Shown here: piece by piece, positions 1 to 13,102 of the stretch
How positions within the stretch are numbered: position 1 is the stretch's first letter
How the letters are laid out: each line of letters begins with the position of its first letter
NCBI GenBank assembly: GCA_019787685.1
Contig: JAHNUO010000011.1
Location: forward strand, 1,860,001-1,924,000
Direction: 5' to 3'
From: Chiua virens
Taxonomy: Eukaryota; Basidiomycota; Agaricomycetes; Boletales; Boletaceae
Length of the DNA stretch: 64,000 nucleotides
Translations under genes and position numbers: made by a program
Notes under the pieces: generated by a model
The model's database searches: none
What the model was told of the DNA's origin: nothing
The model's input: only the letters and a program-made list of their open reading frames with translations

Positions 1-3000
1 ATGACGGTGGAGGATGTTGAACTTGCCAGCGTGGGTGATGAGGAGGATGCGGGGCAAGAAAACCATGTGTTCGTATCGCAGTTACCTGCCGAGGTCCGAG
101 ACTGCCTTCATATCACCGTGGGCACAGTCAGCGCAGATGTTCTCCCGTACGAAGCAAAGTGTCTTGTGGAAGCGTGGCAACATGGGGAGCGGACCGGGAT
201 TGGTTCTTTAGAGCTGGGAGGGTTGACAGGAAAGGGCAGGATCAGAGGATTGATGTCATGATACTATCAAGTATTTTATTATTGGAAGTCCACAGTAGGA
301 CGCACTCGCAACCATTCCAAATTCCTCGCCTAGTCTGAGGCAAATCATTTTTCTACTCAATGGATCGCCTTCGTAATTTGGACTCTTACGATCAACCTAA
401 AGAGTGATAGTGATGATTTAGAAGAATCCCATGCAACCTTGGAGTGTGTCGACTTGTCAGGACGCTTGCACACGCCAATAGCGCAAGCCTCGGTGTGGCC
501 GACTTGTTTCAGGTTTTCATCTCGCTTCACAACGGTCGGAGTGAGCGCAACATAGTCAATCGAGGTGATGCTGCTATGATAATCAATGACATGGACTGGG
601 AAGACCACAAGGCAGTAATGGTTTCGCCTCGGAAATTAGTTCTCCTTTAGAAGATGGCTCCTGGGTGACCGCGGATATCACCGTGACGAGGCCACGGTAA
701 TACGAGCATAAAATTTTGGGAAAAATGGATTTCCCTTCATCGAAGGCGAGTTTGAACTGTGTGGGATGGAGACGACGAACGGTGAAGGGACGGTAAGCAG
801 AATGATCTGATCGATGGTTACATCCGGTGCTTCCGGAAAGGAGCGTGTGCTCTTGCATGGAACAAAAGCAGGTCTTGTTACGGCTGACAGCGAGTGAAAC
901 GGGGGAACAGCTGTGGATTGAAGCTTCTCAGCCTGTACAATGCGGTAGTTTGGTTCATCCGTGCGTGTGCGCTCTCCTGAAAAAACTTCCGAGAACGGTC
1001 TTTCCCGTGGTAAGTCATACATAGTTTGCGTATATGCAGCCTCACGTTCAAGTATGAGATCTTGAGGCGCCACCACTCCCAAGCAAATATGTGGGTGACA
1101 TTCCTCCGTCCTTTGCGCGCGTTAACAGCACACGCAAGGTTTCCCATGAACTTCTAGAAAAAGTTGAAAATATCGTGATCGCCTGAGATAGGCTATGAAA
1201 TGTGTGCCTGGTCGACTATCGTCGATGAAAGCTTGTCAGAATTCACGTAAGGCGTTTGGTTATGTTGAAATATTTTGCAAGCTGTGAACGATCTCATTGA
1301 TATCCGCTGGCATTGTGAGAAATAACGCGTGCGGCTGTAGTGACGTTGGTACGTACTAGTGCCAGCCTCGCTACCGGCAGGTTTGGATCATGTATACGCG
1401 ACGATAAATGCGCCACGCGCCTTATCCTGGCGTGCGGTAATATGAAGCCTTGGGTTCGGTTTGCGAACCCGAGGTTTCTTTTCCCCGGTCGAGCTTATCC
1501 TGCTCAGCACCCTGGGCCTGAAACCGCCGATCGGCAATTGTGTTGATGCTACTAGCAGGGCAACAGAGAATCGGCCGAGAATCCAAGCAAACGGGCATGA
1601 CAATTCTCGTGTCGTTCCCGCCGCTCGTGGGATATACGTTACTTGGTAGGTGAGAACGCCGGGGGTGTCATCCTTGCAACAATCCTAATCCAGTACCGTA
1701 TCTGCACACACTCGCACAACACCGCTTTCGAGACAAGGTCAACGGCCTCGCTAAGTCTGCGAATTTTTGAAACACGGAGTAATGATCGTTGCAGCGACGG
1801 AAATAGACCGTATTTACCTTTGCTTACTAAGGGTTCGTGTCACAGAGGATACTGAGCGCAGAAGGAGCCCCTGATTTGACCATAGGGTAGTGTTTCCGTA
1901 GTGTGGTGGTAGCCTCGGCCACTCGGCGGCGGCGATACGATCGCGGTGAAAACGGTGCAAATACGGGGTGAGTCAGGGATGGACCTTGAACAAACCCGAT
2001 ACCCGCAAAAGTTCGATGTCCATCCAGCCCTTCCGCCACCGTGACTTACTTTGTTATTCCCGCTGTAGGTGTTCGAAACTGTCGCAATACCAATCATCCG
2101 AATCCTTCGCCGCTCGCTATCAATGAACGAAGTCCAGCAGCATTCCCGAGCGCGTGGATAGAATCACTCACTTGGTTTACTTCTTCCACTGCAATTCATT
2201 ACCGCATCGATCAATGACCCTCCAAAGGCCACCGATTACTGACATATGACGACACATTCAAAAAGTTTGAGCTTTTCTCCTTGCAACGAGATATCCAGAC
2301 CCCAAGTTGCCAAGCACGCATACTTATCTGAGGCGAGATTCTTTCGATGACACCCACTAGCCGGAGACTGACAAGAGTTACACGTTTGGCATCGGTTCAG
2401 ACACAGCTCTTGAGCCAGTGGTCGTCGCTAGAGCCAATGAAATTTTTTTGAGCCTTCATCAAGACTTGTCGTAAGGATAGATTGATGGGAGATGTCTACA
2501 TAGAAGGTTACTTACCGTTGAGCAAATTTGACAGCCTGAGAGATGGTGGCTCAGGAGGTGTTGAAAAAATGTCGTAAAGGGGAAATTGACCAGTGCATGC
2601 CATCACGAAGTTAGCCGCGAAAACGCGTTGACAAAGCGGAATTGGGTATTAACCAATGTCTTCTGATGGGCGCTGGGCTCAAACGAGGGAGCAATTACGG
2701 GAGACGGTAATCAAAATCTGGGGGTTTCTATTTGTCGGAAAGCTGTATAATAAGAAGTGTGGACTTGATCTCAGCCAAAGCTATCAGTGTCTCCAAGCTG
2801 ATCTTTACGCACTGTCCAATGGATAAAGACGCTGCTTGAAAAATTCTAGTTTCACTGCGGCGGCGGAGTATGCAGCGAGGCGTTTCAAGTCGTCCAAATA
2901 GTAGTGAGACCGGGCTATATAGCCTAGGGTCTGTAGGAACTCGTTAAAGCCTCCGACTCATCGGGCAAGGTGGTTTTCGGTCACATCGAAGCGTGATTTG

Positions 3001-5222
3001 ATTGATATGATGAAACGGGCTTCTCCGAGCGCGTGGTGACGAGCTGTCGACCTGATAACGCTTAGATCGACCTTATCAATTTACAAAATGCCGATGTCAC
3101 CGCAAACTTGAATGCTGCGGATTATCTGCGAAATATAACAGTCCTCAAATGATCGAATTGGCTGGTAGTGTGTTAGGGGAATGGTTTATGAAAGCTTGAG
3201 AGGAAGAGAGTATATCAGAGGCCCATCATGAAGTCGCCGATGTCAAATGGAGATTGAACATTTGAACGTTCAAGTTGAAACATTGACTAGCACTAGCACT
3301 ATAACTTGAAGTCTGCATCCGCATCCGTCACGGGTAAAGTTCGCTCGATCATTTTTCCTGGGACCACTGCATCGAAGAAGCCACGCACTCGATGAACTGA
3401 ATGCCGCAGTGTTTCTTACCAGGACGGTAAGCAGGACTTGAGCTTGGACACTTTCAAAAGTCTCGGACAGACACTCATCTCAGAACGTCGTCGGCATCGA
3501 AGACAATTTCACAAAATCAAATTTCTGTGGCTTCGCTTGCCACCTGGCTGCAATGCTGCTTCTTTGTGCACTTAGGTTTGCTTACACACATCTGCTTAGT
3601 GTTTCCCGGGCCTGAGGAACAACGACGGCAAGCCGTAGCGAGCGGGCGGACTCAGGCTTCCTATGGGCCAATTCCTTCTAATAAGTCCGCATAAACGAAT
3701 CACGGGCCTCGGCGGACTGTACTTGACGGGTTGCTTGGGAGTCGGTAGTACTTCCGCGCTACAAATACTGCAAGTGCTTGTCTCGCTTTCATCGTTCTTG
3801 TGTCACAGCGTCGGCCCGAACACTGACTTGCTCCCACAGGATCTGACTTAAGCGACTTGGCCTGCTGCGCCCCACGTAACCTTTTGCAGATATCACAGCT
3901 GAGATATTCTAAATAACTTCACTTTTTGAGCTCTTAGTGACTTTTCTGATGAGTGGTCGACGATGAAAGCCAGACGATCGCTCTGGATTTCGAAGCTGAG
4001 CTCCCCCTATCATGCTCTCAATTTATGCCATTCCCATGACGACAATGCATCACACATACTTACATATTCGCCAATGCCACAAAAATATCATTCACATCGC
4101 CTTGAAATTTGAATTGGCATTGATCCTCGCGAACGCTGGTGCTCGTTGGTCTATCTTCATTCCAGTTTCTTCATCATAAGGGACAAGTTTTAGGTAGATT
4201 TTATGTCCATCGTGATACCAATATGCTTGATTGTATACACTCTTATAGCTGACACGCTGCGGAGACGGGAACGTGATTTGGACATGGGATCATAATCTAA
4301 GACAGCTTTCTCACTACGTGACTTGCCTGGCAGGAGCAAAACTGGATGGTACTACTAAACCTGATCACGAGAGGACTCCGAGTCTCCGGATTACGATACC
4401 AATCTCCGGACCTGAACACTGAATATTATGGAATCGATCACATGGGGACCTGGGGTAGTAATGATGACGGCAGTGGAAAGCTTGGCGAAAGCGTACACCA
4501 GACGACGTGAAGGAGAGGAGGAATTTTGGTGGTACAAGGAAAAGTAGTCAGCAGAGGTTGTGAACATCGACTTGAACACCACGTTGTCGTGAATAATATT
4601 TTGAGACATTCAATGATTGTAGGCCCGGAGGTTTAAGTTGGCGCCAATGCCACCGGCCCACCGCAGTAGTGGTGACGAGAACATGGTCACAGGGCCACTT
4701 CCTGCTGTAGTCTGGTGACCAGTCCGACCCTTGACAACAACATCCTCATCTTTGTCGGAGTTTTGCGAACTTCATTACTGGGATAACTAGGGGACGGTAC
4801 TTGTATCGCAAACTGATATTTGAGATGGACACCCAGTGGCAGACTCACATCTCCAAAGCGCGGATATCACGGAGAGGTGACTAAATCACGCTCAGTCAGC
4901 ACTCGGAGAAGTAGGACGAACCTAGTTTCATGGAGGTTTTACTCGTTTGGGGTTTTATACGTAACCTCCAAATCTGCGCATATCCTCTCGAGAACGGCCC
5001 CGAGCCAGTTTCCGTTCCTGGAACTGATCCCATTTGCTCATTTGACCTTCTCACAAGCTCAATGACATACTAAATCCGTACTGGAAAGTTCAGGTCACCG
5101 CGAGGCAAACATCCGACGTCCTACTATAAGAAGCTGACTGGGCAACGGACAGATGTGACTCTCAATTCCCCACCCCCGTGACTATTCATCGACATCCTCC
5201 CTCCCCTTACCATACTACTACC
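1..5222. other. Gene-poor stretch, nothing assignable
   Basis: No reading frame longer than about 134 codons and no exon chain that I can recognise. Short minus-strand frames at 583-1147 look random. Stop codons are frequent in all frames and no transposon ends were seen. The first ~190 bases on the minus strand could be the end of a gene truncated by the window edge, but the evidence is weak. It may be decayed sequence, but no parent gene could be named. Confidence 0.5.
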
Positions 5223-6405
5223 ATGAGGGAACTACCTATCGAGCTCGTCGGCGTCGTAGTCGAGAACGTATCATCCACCTCGGACCTCCTCTCACTGCGG
5301 TCGGTCAACTCTACGTGCCATCACCTTGCCACCCCACATGTATTCCGCGAGATACACATCCGGAATAGCGTACAGAGTGCCCAAAACTGTCAAAGCATTC
5401 TTGCCTCTCCCTCTCTTGCCACTCACGTACGCGGGGTTGTCTATGATCACCGCGATCATGCACTGTTTTCTCTTTCCCCAACGGGAGTCCAGGGTAGGTG
5501 CTTTCCGGTGCGGTTTTTGCAGTGACTAATGTCTTGTAGCAGATAGCTGCGACGAACTTGAGATTGCGATGCTCGAGGAAGCTCTTATAGAGGCTTTTAC
5601 CTCACTTCCAGGTTTCAAGAATCTGGAGAGTGTCGTTCTCAACTTTTGGCCTTCATTTCGCTCTCAATGTGGTACAGAAATCCACGAAAACCCCTACTGG
5701 TTCACCGATCGTCAGACGACCGTTCTCCATGCACTCCATCTTGCAATCAAGTCGTCTCGCATTCGCTCGCTCACCATGAACAATGTGGTTCTGCGGTCGC
5801 CAGCCTGTTATGAGTTTGTCTCGTCTGTGGCGAACTCTCCCTTACACCACCTTTCCATGTCCGTCGTCGCAAATTCGGTGCTGAGCGACTGGTCCGGTTC
5901 AAAGATTCTCAACGGCTCACTCGGCTCGTTGCTTCCACCTCCCAATTCCAACCTAAAGTCCCTTGTCTTGCGGAGTCCTCAGGGCCTCTACCACAGCCTC
6001 AACACTCAGCTTCGTTCTTTCTACTACCCCGCCCTCGAGACACTCGTCCTTGAGAATATTGTCTTCGATCCCATACCCTCTGCTGATGGTATCGAGGACT
6101 TCATCATCCGACACAAGGCGAGCTTACGCCGTCTGGAACTTCGCTCGTGCTCTAGCTACGCTTCCAGCGTAGATATCCCTATCCGGAAGTGGTCCACAAT
6201 CTGGAAGCGCCTTGAAGAGGAACTTGCTTCTCTCGCGGAGATAGTGGTCAGCGACGATACCCATCAGGGTTACGCGTTGCTCGATGACATCCGTGGATAC
6301 ATCTCACATCCGTCACTTTTAGTGACGCAAGAGGACGAAGAAACTTACTTGCAATTTAGCGATCGTGTGAATCTGCGGACGATTCTCGCCAAAAATGACT
6401 TGTGA
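5223..6405 (+). CDS. F-box protein (short, basidiomycete type)
   Basis: Two exons, 5223-5493 and 5540-6405, joined by a 46-nt intron with a clear TGACTAAT branch site and TTGTAG acceptor; predicted 378 aa. The start is ATG 5223 in good context (TACCATGAGG), because the F-box begins directly with MRELPIELVGVVVENV, followed by DLLSLRSVNSTCHHLATPHVFREIHI. An earlier in-frame ATG at 5178 would only add a low-complexity tail. The F-box would bind Skp1 in an SCF ubiquitin ligase. The rest of the protein has scattered Leu-rich segments but no clean LRR or WD repeats, so the substrate is unknown. Such F-box genes are strongly expanded in Agaricomycetes. It stands alone between two gene-poor stretches. 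Confidence 0.8.
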
Positions 6406-9400
6406 ATCATTCTTGTTGTCCACTTGTACTCCCCTTTACCCCCACCCCACGGATACCTACATTGACTGTGCAGATCCTCACTCTGTATCATAATGTACTA
6501 CAACACACTATATGATAGCTCTATTCTCGTGTTTCTGACCTCGTTATGTCTGGCACATCTCCCAAAATAATGAAGCATCATTTTGAACTAACAAACATCG
6601 ATCGATCCACTCGGAACGTTCCGATAGCTATTTCAAGAGCGCCAACGTCAGAACCACGACGGATGAGAATCAGCAGCTGCTGTACCCATCCAGGTGAAAC
6701 AAATGACGCACAAACGGATAAACAACAACCCCGTCTAGCGGCCGATAACGTAGCGCGAATCAGCCAACGAATGGAGATACCTCATTCCGTGGGACGAACG
6801 TGACCGCAAGTACTTGCGCAGCACAGAACGTTGTCCACAGAAACCTTCTTCTCCGCAGTTGTTTTCGTCCGCTTAGTAGGGAGATTGGCCTGCTCTGGGA
6901 CTTGAACGGACGTAATGCATCTTAGGTGAGTGCTACCATTGAGTAACGACCCTGCACTCATTCACTGAGGGGACGACCCGCAGCAATAGACTTGAGGAAG
7001 TATAGTAAACTGGTCCGCAGCATTGACCGAACAATTCATTCGACTTTGACATCGACCTTCTATTCGGAAGGTGCGCATCAGTACTGCGGCTGTCATCATC
7101 CGTCTATGACTTTGGAACTAGGATCCAATCGCTGACTGAATTGCCGGGTCGGTGGTCTCAGTAACGCGGATTTTCCAACTGGGCTTCTTCGCGAAACGAC
7201 AAGATCGTCTCAGATTCGACGCTGGACTCGGACATGCCCCGTTCTCCGCCGAGTGCTTGGCACGTTTTATCGACCATGTATGTATGTATATAATTATCGC
7301 ACTGAGATCGGTCCCACATTTTCCAGATGACTGACAGAAGGCTAATCGCAACTTCTCCGCTCCGCAGTACTGCGCAACTGCCAATGTCTGAATTACCTTC
7401 GAAACACCGGGACTCGAAATTAGGCTCGGGGAAAATATGGAAGTTCTCCAAAGTACACAGCCCTGGCACGTAGCGCGTGAATGACATTTCGAGTTCACAG
7501 ATCCCCAGGGTGCGCGATTGCACGTAATACGGCCTCACTGGTTGCCACAGAAAGGTAGTCATTTGCCAATGGACAAGGTTAGGTCCAATTTCGCATGAGC
7601 ATCTGCCTAAGACAGCGTCACGAGCGCAACCCTAGGGATCGAGGTACTGATTGAGTTCCGCTATCAAGGCTCCTCGAGGCAATGCTTCTTATGTTGACTC
7701 GTCTCCCTCGGTTGAACAAGGCGATCTCTGCCATCGCGATGTTGTCCAACGTCAACACCAAAAAAACAAGGCGGCTTGGTCAGTTGACGCACCATTTCCG
7801 AGGATAGATACATCGGACATGGCCGGAAGCCTTCAAATGCACTTTTTTATATCAAGGTTGTGGTAAGTCCATATCCCTTTCTGAATTCGGCGTTGTCGAT
7901 TACGTGGCCAACCCATCTAGCAACACATAACAAGACGACTTACGAGTGGCTGCGCCAAGAAATAGCTGTGTGTCATCACTCGAATGAACCTGGACTGACA
8001 GGGCCTGACAGGTCGTTTTTGCTGCGGGCTTGCAATACTTGGCTTCAGCCCCTCAGCTCAGAATCATATCTGCGGAGTTTTCTGTGGTCACTCCGATCTG
8101 GCCCGCCCGGTATCCGATTCGCCGAAACTTACAAGTATGACGCAATGCAGCACGAGTTACGGTGTGGAATGTACCCGTGACGGCGACGCCACTGAAACGT
8201 CCACGAGGCCACAAGATGACGTTGGGTTGGCAACGTAAGATTCATTGTCGTTGTCTGTTCTCGCAAAGAGTTGTTGCCATGCTGTGCGGATTGCGCTTTA
8301 CTTGGGTACATTCATCAAGAAGACAAGACAATAGATAGCGGAAGGATCGATCAGCTAGACTGTTATGATACGTGCATCTTTCTTTTTCTTCTGATTCGAG
8401 TCCTATGACTGGAGTCATGGGTTCTTAGAATGTCAAAAGTCCCACCGGTCATTAAAGTGGTCAGTGGAGGAACAAGAATGTTTCATTATGCAACCTAGCA
8501 GGGTGTTGACCCGCCACCCACAGTGGAATTGCCCAAAGGTAGTTGGGGCCTGTCTATGGAGGAAGTTTAGATAAGGTTCTAAATCGCAGACGGTGATCGC
8601 CGGACGAGGAGTTCAGATCCGACAACTGAAACAATGAGCGTCGGTGCGACCACTTTGCTTCTCGTGCGACATTGCTAAAATGCAAAGCCCAAGATTGGCT
8701 ATAATCATTGCTCGGCACTGATGGTTACATGATCATTGAGGAATGGAATGACGTACTATCGTGATTAAAAGCTGGTCAATGTACCTCAATTTGACCGACG
8801 GTAATTATCTCCAAGTCCTGACACCATGATATGATGGGCCCTGCCAGTGGGCCTGAGGCCTGAGGGCCCCTGTTGTCTGGGCGGAGTACAATTGCGATGA
8901 GTCTGCATCCTCGCTTTGATCAAGTAACCACATGACGTTGTTCTGAAACATGCTGGACCCCAACGTTGAGTGTCTTTCTGTCGATGCGCGGTCCGAGTGG
9001 GCACGCCGTTGGTGATGCCTGCGAGCATCTCAATGAGAAGGAAAAACCATTGTTTTAGTATCGAATTACATTTCGCAGGAAAACGATTTTAGCTCACCTG
9101 TACGCGGTCTTGACCTTAAAACTAGGGCCGTTCGAACCCTACTACGTCGAGCAGCCTTGACTCATGAGACTCGTCATCCAAACACCCATCTCGAGTATCA
9201 AATTGAAGTGTGAGCCGTGTGGCCGATGCGATCGGGAGTGAGCACCACTCAAATGCGCATTGAACCCACGAGTACGAATGCTGTCTCCTCACATGGAGGA
9301 CTTCTCTACGATCTGATGACGAGGGATGGCACGAAGATCATCAGCGCTGACATGGAAGGTGCCATCGATGTGGGGGACATAAAACTGGTCAAAAAATGTG

Positions 9401-9932
9401 GTCACCGATGGCTACCGAGATATGTTTGTCGGGCCTTCATGGGCATTGAAATGTTGATAGCAATGTCTTGTTAAGGAGATTGCGCGACACTAGGGCACAA
9501 ATATGTTTCTAGGGGTGCGTGAGGTGAAATGAGCGGGATGGGTGACTCTAGACGCAGCCGGTTCTGGCATGAGACACCATCGATGACATTGCGTTATTGA
9601 TGATCATGGACCTTGAAAGACGCGGACCCGACCATGATTTCTGACCAGAGCGCAGACGATGGTATGGCTTAGTTTTCCGGGAAGTCGTATGGATGTCCCA
9701 GAGGCACGCCCCATTGAATGTTCTAAGGCGAGTGGATGATTATCAACCGAAATTGTGAAAGTTGAGACGTTGATATGCGGCAGCAACAAACAGACCGATG
9801 AAATGCGAACAAAAAATGACAATTGTGTCCCAGAACCCGTAAGTTAAAACAAGATGTGAGATGAGGATAGCAACGTACACGATGTCCATGCTGGAGATAT
9901 AGACTACAATGAAACGAAGCAAGATTGTCCAC
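6406..9932. other. Gene-poor stretch
   Basis: About 3.5 kb with only short frames on either strand (longest about 134 codons at 7158-7562 minus) and no convincing splice chain. The only structured piece I noticed is a tRNA-like relic near 6.9 kb, listed separately. Nothing else can be supported. Confidence 0.5.
6887..6952 (-). pseudogene. Degenerate tRNA-like relic
   Basis: Read on the minus strand this has a D-loop-like ACTCAATGGTAG, an anticodon-arm-like CTCACCTAAGATG, a T-loop-like GTTCAAGTCCC and ends in GAGCAGGCC. The acceptor stem does not pair well (GGTCGTT against GCAGGCC) and the 3' half of the anticodon stem is mismatched. If the loop is CTAAGAT the anticodon would be AAG, but the long variable arm expected for a tRNA-Leu is missing. 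It is more likely a decayed tRNA or tRNA-derived fragment than a working gene. Confidence 0.3.
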
Positions 9933-10589
9933 TCATAGCGACTCGACGAGCAATGCGTAATACTCTCTGCCATTCGAGTCGGTCGGATGTACTTGGAGCG
10001 ACACGCTGATCTTTCGCCGCTGGAAAGCACACTCATTCCATATCTGGATGAGGGCAAGGACTTCCTGCAACGGACTGCGTGCAAACTTTCCGTCATAGAC
10101 TGCACCAAAGGCGCGTGAAGGGAGTGCGCGGTGGGTGATCAATGGTGTGATGGGCACGCGCGACCCGACTGCACTGCCCCCCTCACTCGAGAGACGCGCC
10201 GCGATGCCGAGGTCTTCGAGAAAGCGGATCCAGTCTGCACGGGTGATGCCATGTTTCTCGAGCACATTGGAGGGATAGAGAGGACGAAAGCCGTCTGTGA
10301 GACTCGGAGTGACCGTAGGGATCAAGAAAGGGGGGAAATCACGGGATCTGATGCGGAGAGGAGAGAGAGTGGAGAAACAGGGCGGAGGTGGATCAAGGGG
10401 TCGTCTACGCATCGGTAGGAACGACGGCTTTGAGACAACCTCAAACTGCGGTTTGCAAAGTGTTTCGTCGGATGCCGATGATCCGTGCAGAGTTGAGACA
10501 GACATATCAGCGGGGTTTTTGTCCTCTAAAGGATGCTCTGATAGGCATCGCCTGATATGCGAATTGACCATCACCGAGTCGTGTGACAT
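9933..10589 (-). CDS. Conserved-looking fungal protein of unknown function
   Basis: A single-exon frame of 218 aa. The first half is Pro/Ser-rich and disordered (for example PMRRRPLDPPPPCFSTLSP). The second half looks folded: VLEKHGITRADWIRFLEDLG, then AVGSRVPITPLITHRALPSR, then an Ala/Leu-rich stretch ending in WNECAFQRRKISVSLQV and a short hydrophobic C-terminus. I recognise no named domain. The start ATG at 10589 is the first of several in-frame Mets and may be too early. It is divergent from the next gene, with about 190 bp of shared promoter space. The C-terminus runs straight to a stop at 9933; a 3' intron cannot be excluded. Confidence 0.6.
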   Translation of the reverse strand: MSHDSVMVNSHIRRCLSEHPLEDKNPADMSVSTLHGSSASDETLCKPQFEVVSKPSFLPMRRRPLDPPPPCFSTLSPLRIRSRDFPPFLIPTVTPSLTDGFRPLYPSNVLEKHGITRADWIRFLEDLGIAARLSSEGGSAVGSRVPITPLITHRALPSRAFGAVYDGKFARSPLQEVLALIQIWNECAFQRRKISVSLQVHPTDSNGREYYALLVESL

Positions 10590-10780
10590 GTCTGCATGTA
10601 CAACGCCTCAAGGGTGTTCTAAGACGACACTGACGAGAAGATACGCACCAGTAGGTGATGGCGAGGTTAAAGGAGGGTAACACGTGCCGTACTAGTAGTA
10701 GCCAATTACATAGTCAAACCCGTCTTTATTCCAGGTCTTTTGTCTTCCTTCACCAACGTCACCGACGTCGAGCAGTGACC

Positions 10781-12860
10781 ATGCGTCCACTCACGCTCCA
10801 TGTATCTGCCCTCAGCGACTCCGAATATGACTTGTACACAACGTCCCTTGCCGATCTCGCCACAGACACCCCCGACGGTAACGCCCACATCCCACACATT
10901 CGCGACGACGCCCAATATGACCGAACTTCCGTTGGCGTACGCGAGGCACGCGCATGGCTTCGCGGAAGATACTCTGATGTCCCGGCGTCCGACATTGATG
11001 CCGTCAGTTCTTCCATTGCACCAGCCCGTTTCGACAACTGAAACACCCTGCCTTTCCGCTAGATCCTCAAACTGTTTTGTCCCAACATGCTGCCTTCAGA
11101 CGCGCTCAAGGGTGGTCAGTTTTTCGCTGCACTTCGTCTTGTGATGCATGCGAAGTCGGGGAGGGGTGTTGACCGAACGCTCGCATTCGTCCAGGGTAAG
11201 TCGTATCTATCTCAAGTGCTAGCGATCCCAATGCACTACCTGTACACAATTGGCTTGCTCATCTCAAACCTGTATAGCATCTCCGACACCAGCCAGTGCT
11301 GCAGACGTCCCGCGACCGCTTTCCCCCGCTAAACGACCAGTTCAAGCACCTCCATCACATCCGGATCGCCAGAAACCACTCCCGGCCACCACCTTATTCC
11401 CAGAAACAAACCCGTTCGTACATAGATCAATGGAACATGCCACAGCGCCTCCGTCACCAGCAGATCCCGAACCTGCGCCTGTATTACCCCAGAAGCGCCC
11501 TGGCAAGCTTAGCCACAACCCGTTTCTCGCTCGCGACAAGCCTGACGTCGGTTCGGACAAAGCCTTGCCATCCGCAAATGCTCCCAGTCACAGTAAGCTC
11601 CCCCCGTTACCCCCACGCAAGCCCTCGACACTGGCAGCGCCTTCTCGTCGTTCCTCGGACGCCGCAACGCTATCTGGTCCTCCCATGGTTTCCGCCAAGC
11701 CAAGCCATGTAATGAGTTCCATCATGAGGCAGTCACTTGAAGCGAGCAAGCATGCGCAGTCGATGAAGCGTGCCGAGGAACAACTTGATCGAGAACGTGT
11801 CCTCCAAGTTCTCAAAACTAGCTCCTCGAGCTCGTCCGCTAGTAACACCACGCACACACCACGCACGCGCAGCCTCAGCCCTTCCAAGCAGAACCCAAAA
11901 CAGCCCAACGGGTACGGTGTTGGCTCAGGCTCTGGTTCTGGGGCATCCGACGGTGCAACGTGTGTTCCTCCCTTGCCACGTTGTCGAAAGCCGAGCCTAC
12001 CCTCCTCGGCATCAAGCTCGGCGTTATCGCTCGAACAAGTCGCAAGTGCGTCCCTTCCAACGCCAACTACCGCACCGTCGAGACCGCCACTACCCAGCCG
12101 AGATATTCTCACCATATCGACAGCACACACTGACAACGTCGGCTTACCCGCTGTCGCCGGCCCTGGACCAATACCACCGCCAACGCACCCGTACCGTCGA
12201 CCCTCCACCTCCGCCGCGACAGAGCCCACCGTGAACGACTCGCAATCGTCCTCCCCTTCCTCGCCCCGCTGCTCGCGTTCTAAATCTGTCATGTCCCCAC
12301 CACCCGTCCCACCGCCACCTCCCCGGCGGAAACGTCCCGAGAGCATGCAGTTGACGCCAACGTCGGATTTGGGCGACATGCCCGCCTTCCCTCCTGCTTT
12401 GGCTGCACACGCACGGACACACGGACGTACGGCGTCGTTCCAAGGTCTCTCTCGCCACCTCTCGCTGACGCGCGATCGAGAGCGCGACCCATCCGAGTCG
12501 TCACACATCGCCAACATCCAAAAGACGCTGACGAATCTGCAGCTGAAAGCTCAACCGAAGCTGGACGCGGTCCGCTACAAGGCGGAGGCAGGCATTAGCA
12601 AGCGGGGGTACATTCACCATGCACAGCTCGGCGGGATACGGTGGCACGAGGAAGGCGAACAAGGGTTGATGACGGACACGCAGTGGGCTGCAGCCAATGT
12701 GGATCAGGATCCGGATTCTGGGCCAACGACAGATGATGAACCAAGTTCGAGTGACGACCGTGCCACGCAGAGCGCAACAAAGGCCACCACACGTCGGCAT
12801 TTCCTGGCCGAATCCGATAATCTTAAGTGGCCCATGGGGGAGGGTTGGAAACCGTTGTGA
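10781..12860 (+). CDS. Proline/serine-rich protein with N-terminal EH-like domain
   Basis: Three exons, 10781-11002, 11063-11195 and 11278-12860; predicted 645 aa. ATG 10781 has a good context (GTGACCATGCG). Residues ~45-115, spanning the first two introns, form a helical unit with REARAWLRGRYSDVPASDID and LPSDALKGGQFFAALRLVMH, which resembles an EH/EF-hand-like module of endocytic adaptors (inference). The rest is low-complexity: Pro-rich stretches such as PPPVPPPPPRRKRP that could bind SH3 or WW domains, Ser clusters, and an Arg/Glu helix around EASKHAQSMKRAEEQLDRER. It ends with DNLKWPMGEGWKPL, which looks conserved. A role in endocytosis or cortical actin is plausible but not shown. It converges with the G-alpha gene, 242 bp away. 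Confidence 0.75.
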
Positions 12861-13102
12861 TGTTACAGGTCAGTATGTGCTAATCATAGGAGGGATCGAG
12901 AGCGATGGTGACAATTTACGGACAGGTACTTGGATACTTTTGTATTATGCAACAATCGGTGACACCGAGATACCTAGCAATGGTTGTATGCGTAAATCCA
13001 TGAGATTATAGCCTGAAGAAGGGCGAAGCTTGCAAAGTTTGTGGGGCTTTCATGTCATCTGAATCGCTGGGCTTAGTGTCGCCTAGAGATCGGAGGTGTG
13101 TC

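Noticed and set aside
1..261. Plus-strand 86-codon frame, and a minus-strand piece MLPRFHKTLCFVRENICADC with a possible intron
   Set aside because: The minus-strand reading has a plausible splice pattern, but it is cut by the window edge, short, and matches no family I know.
9118..9175. GTTCGAACCC T-loop-like word suggesting a tRNA
   Set aside because: No matching D-arm or anticodon arm nearby and no acceptor pairing.
11588..12517. Long minus-strand frame (309 codons)
   Set aside because: It is the antisense shadow of the low-complexity Pro/Ser coding region of the EH-like gene; Arg/Gly/Ser-rich and without structure.
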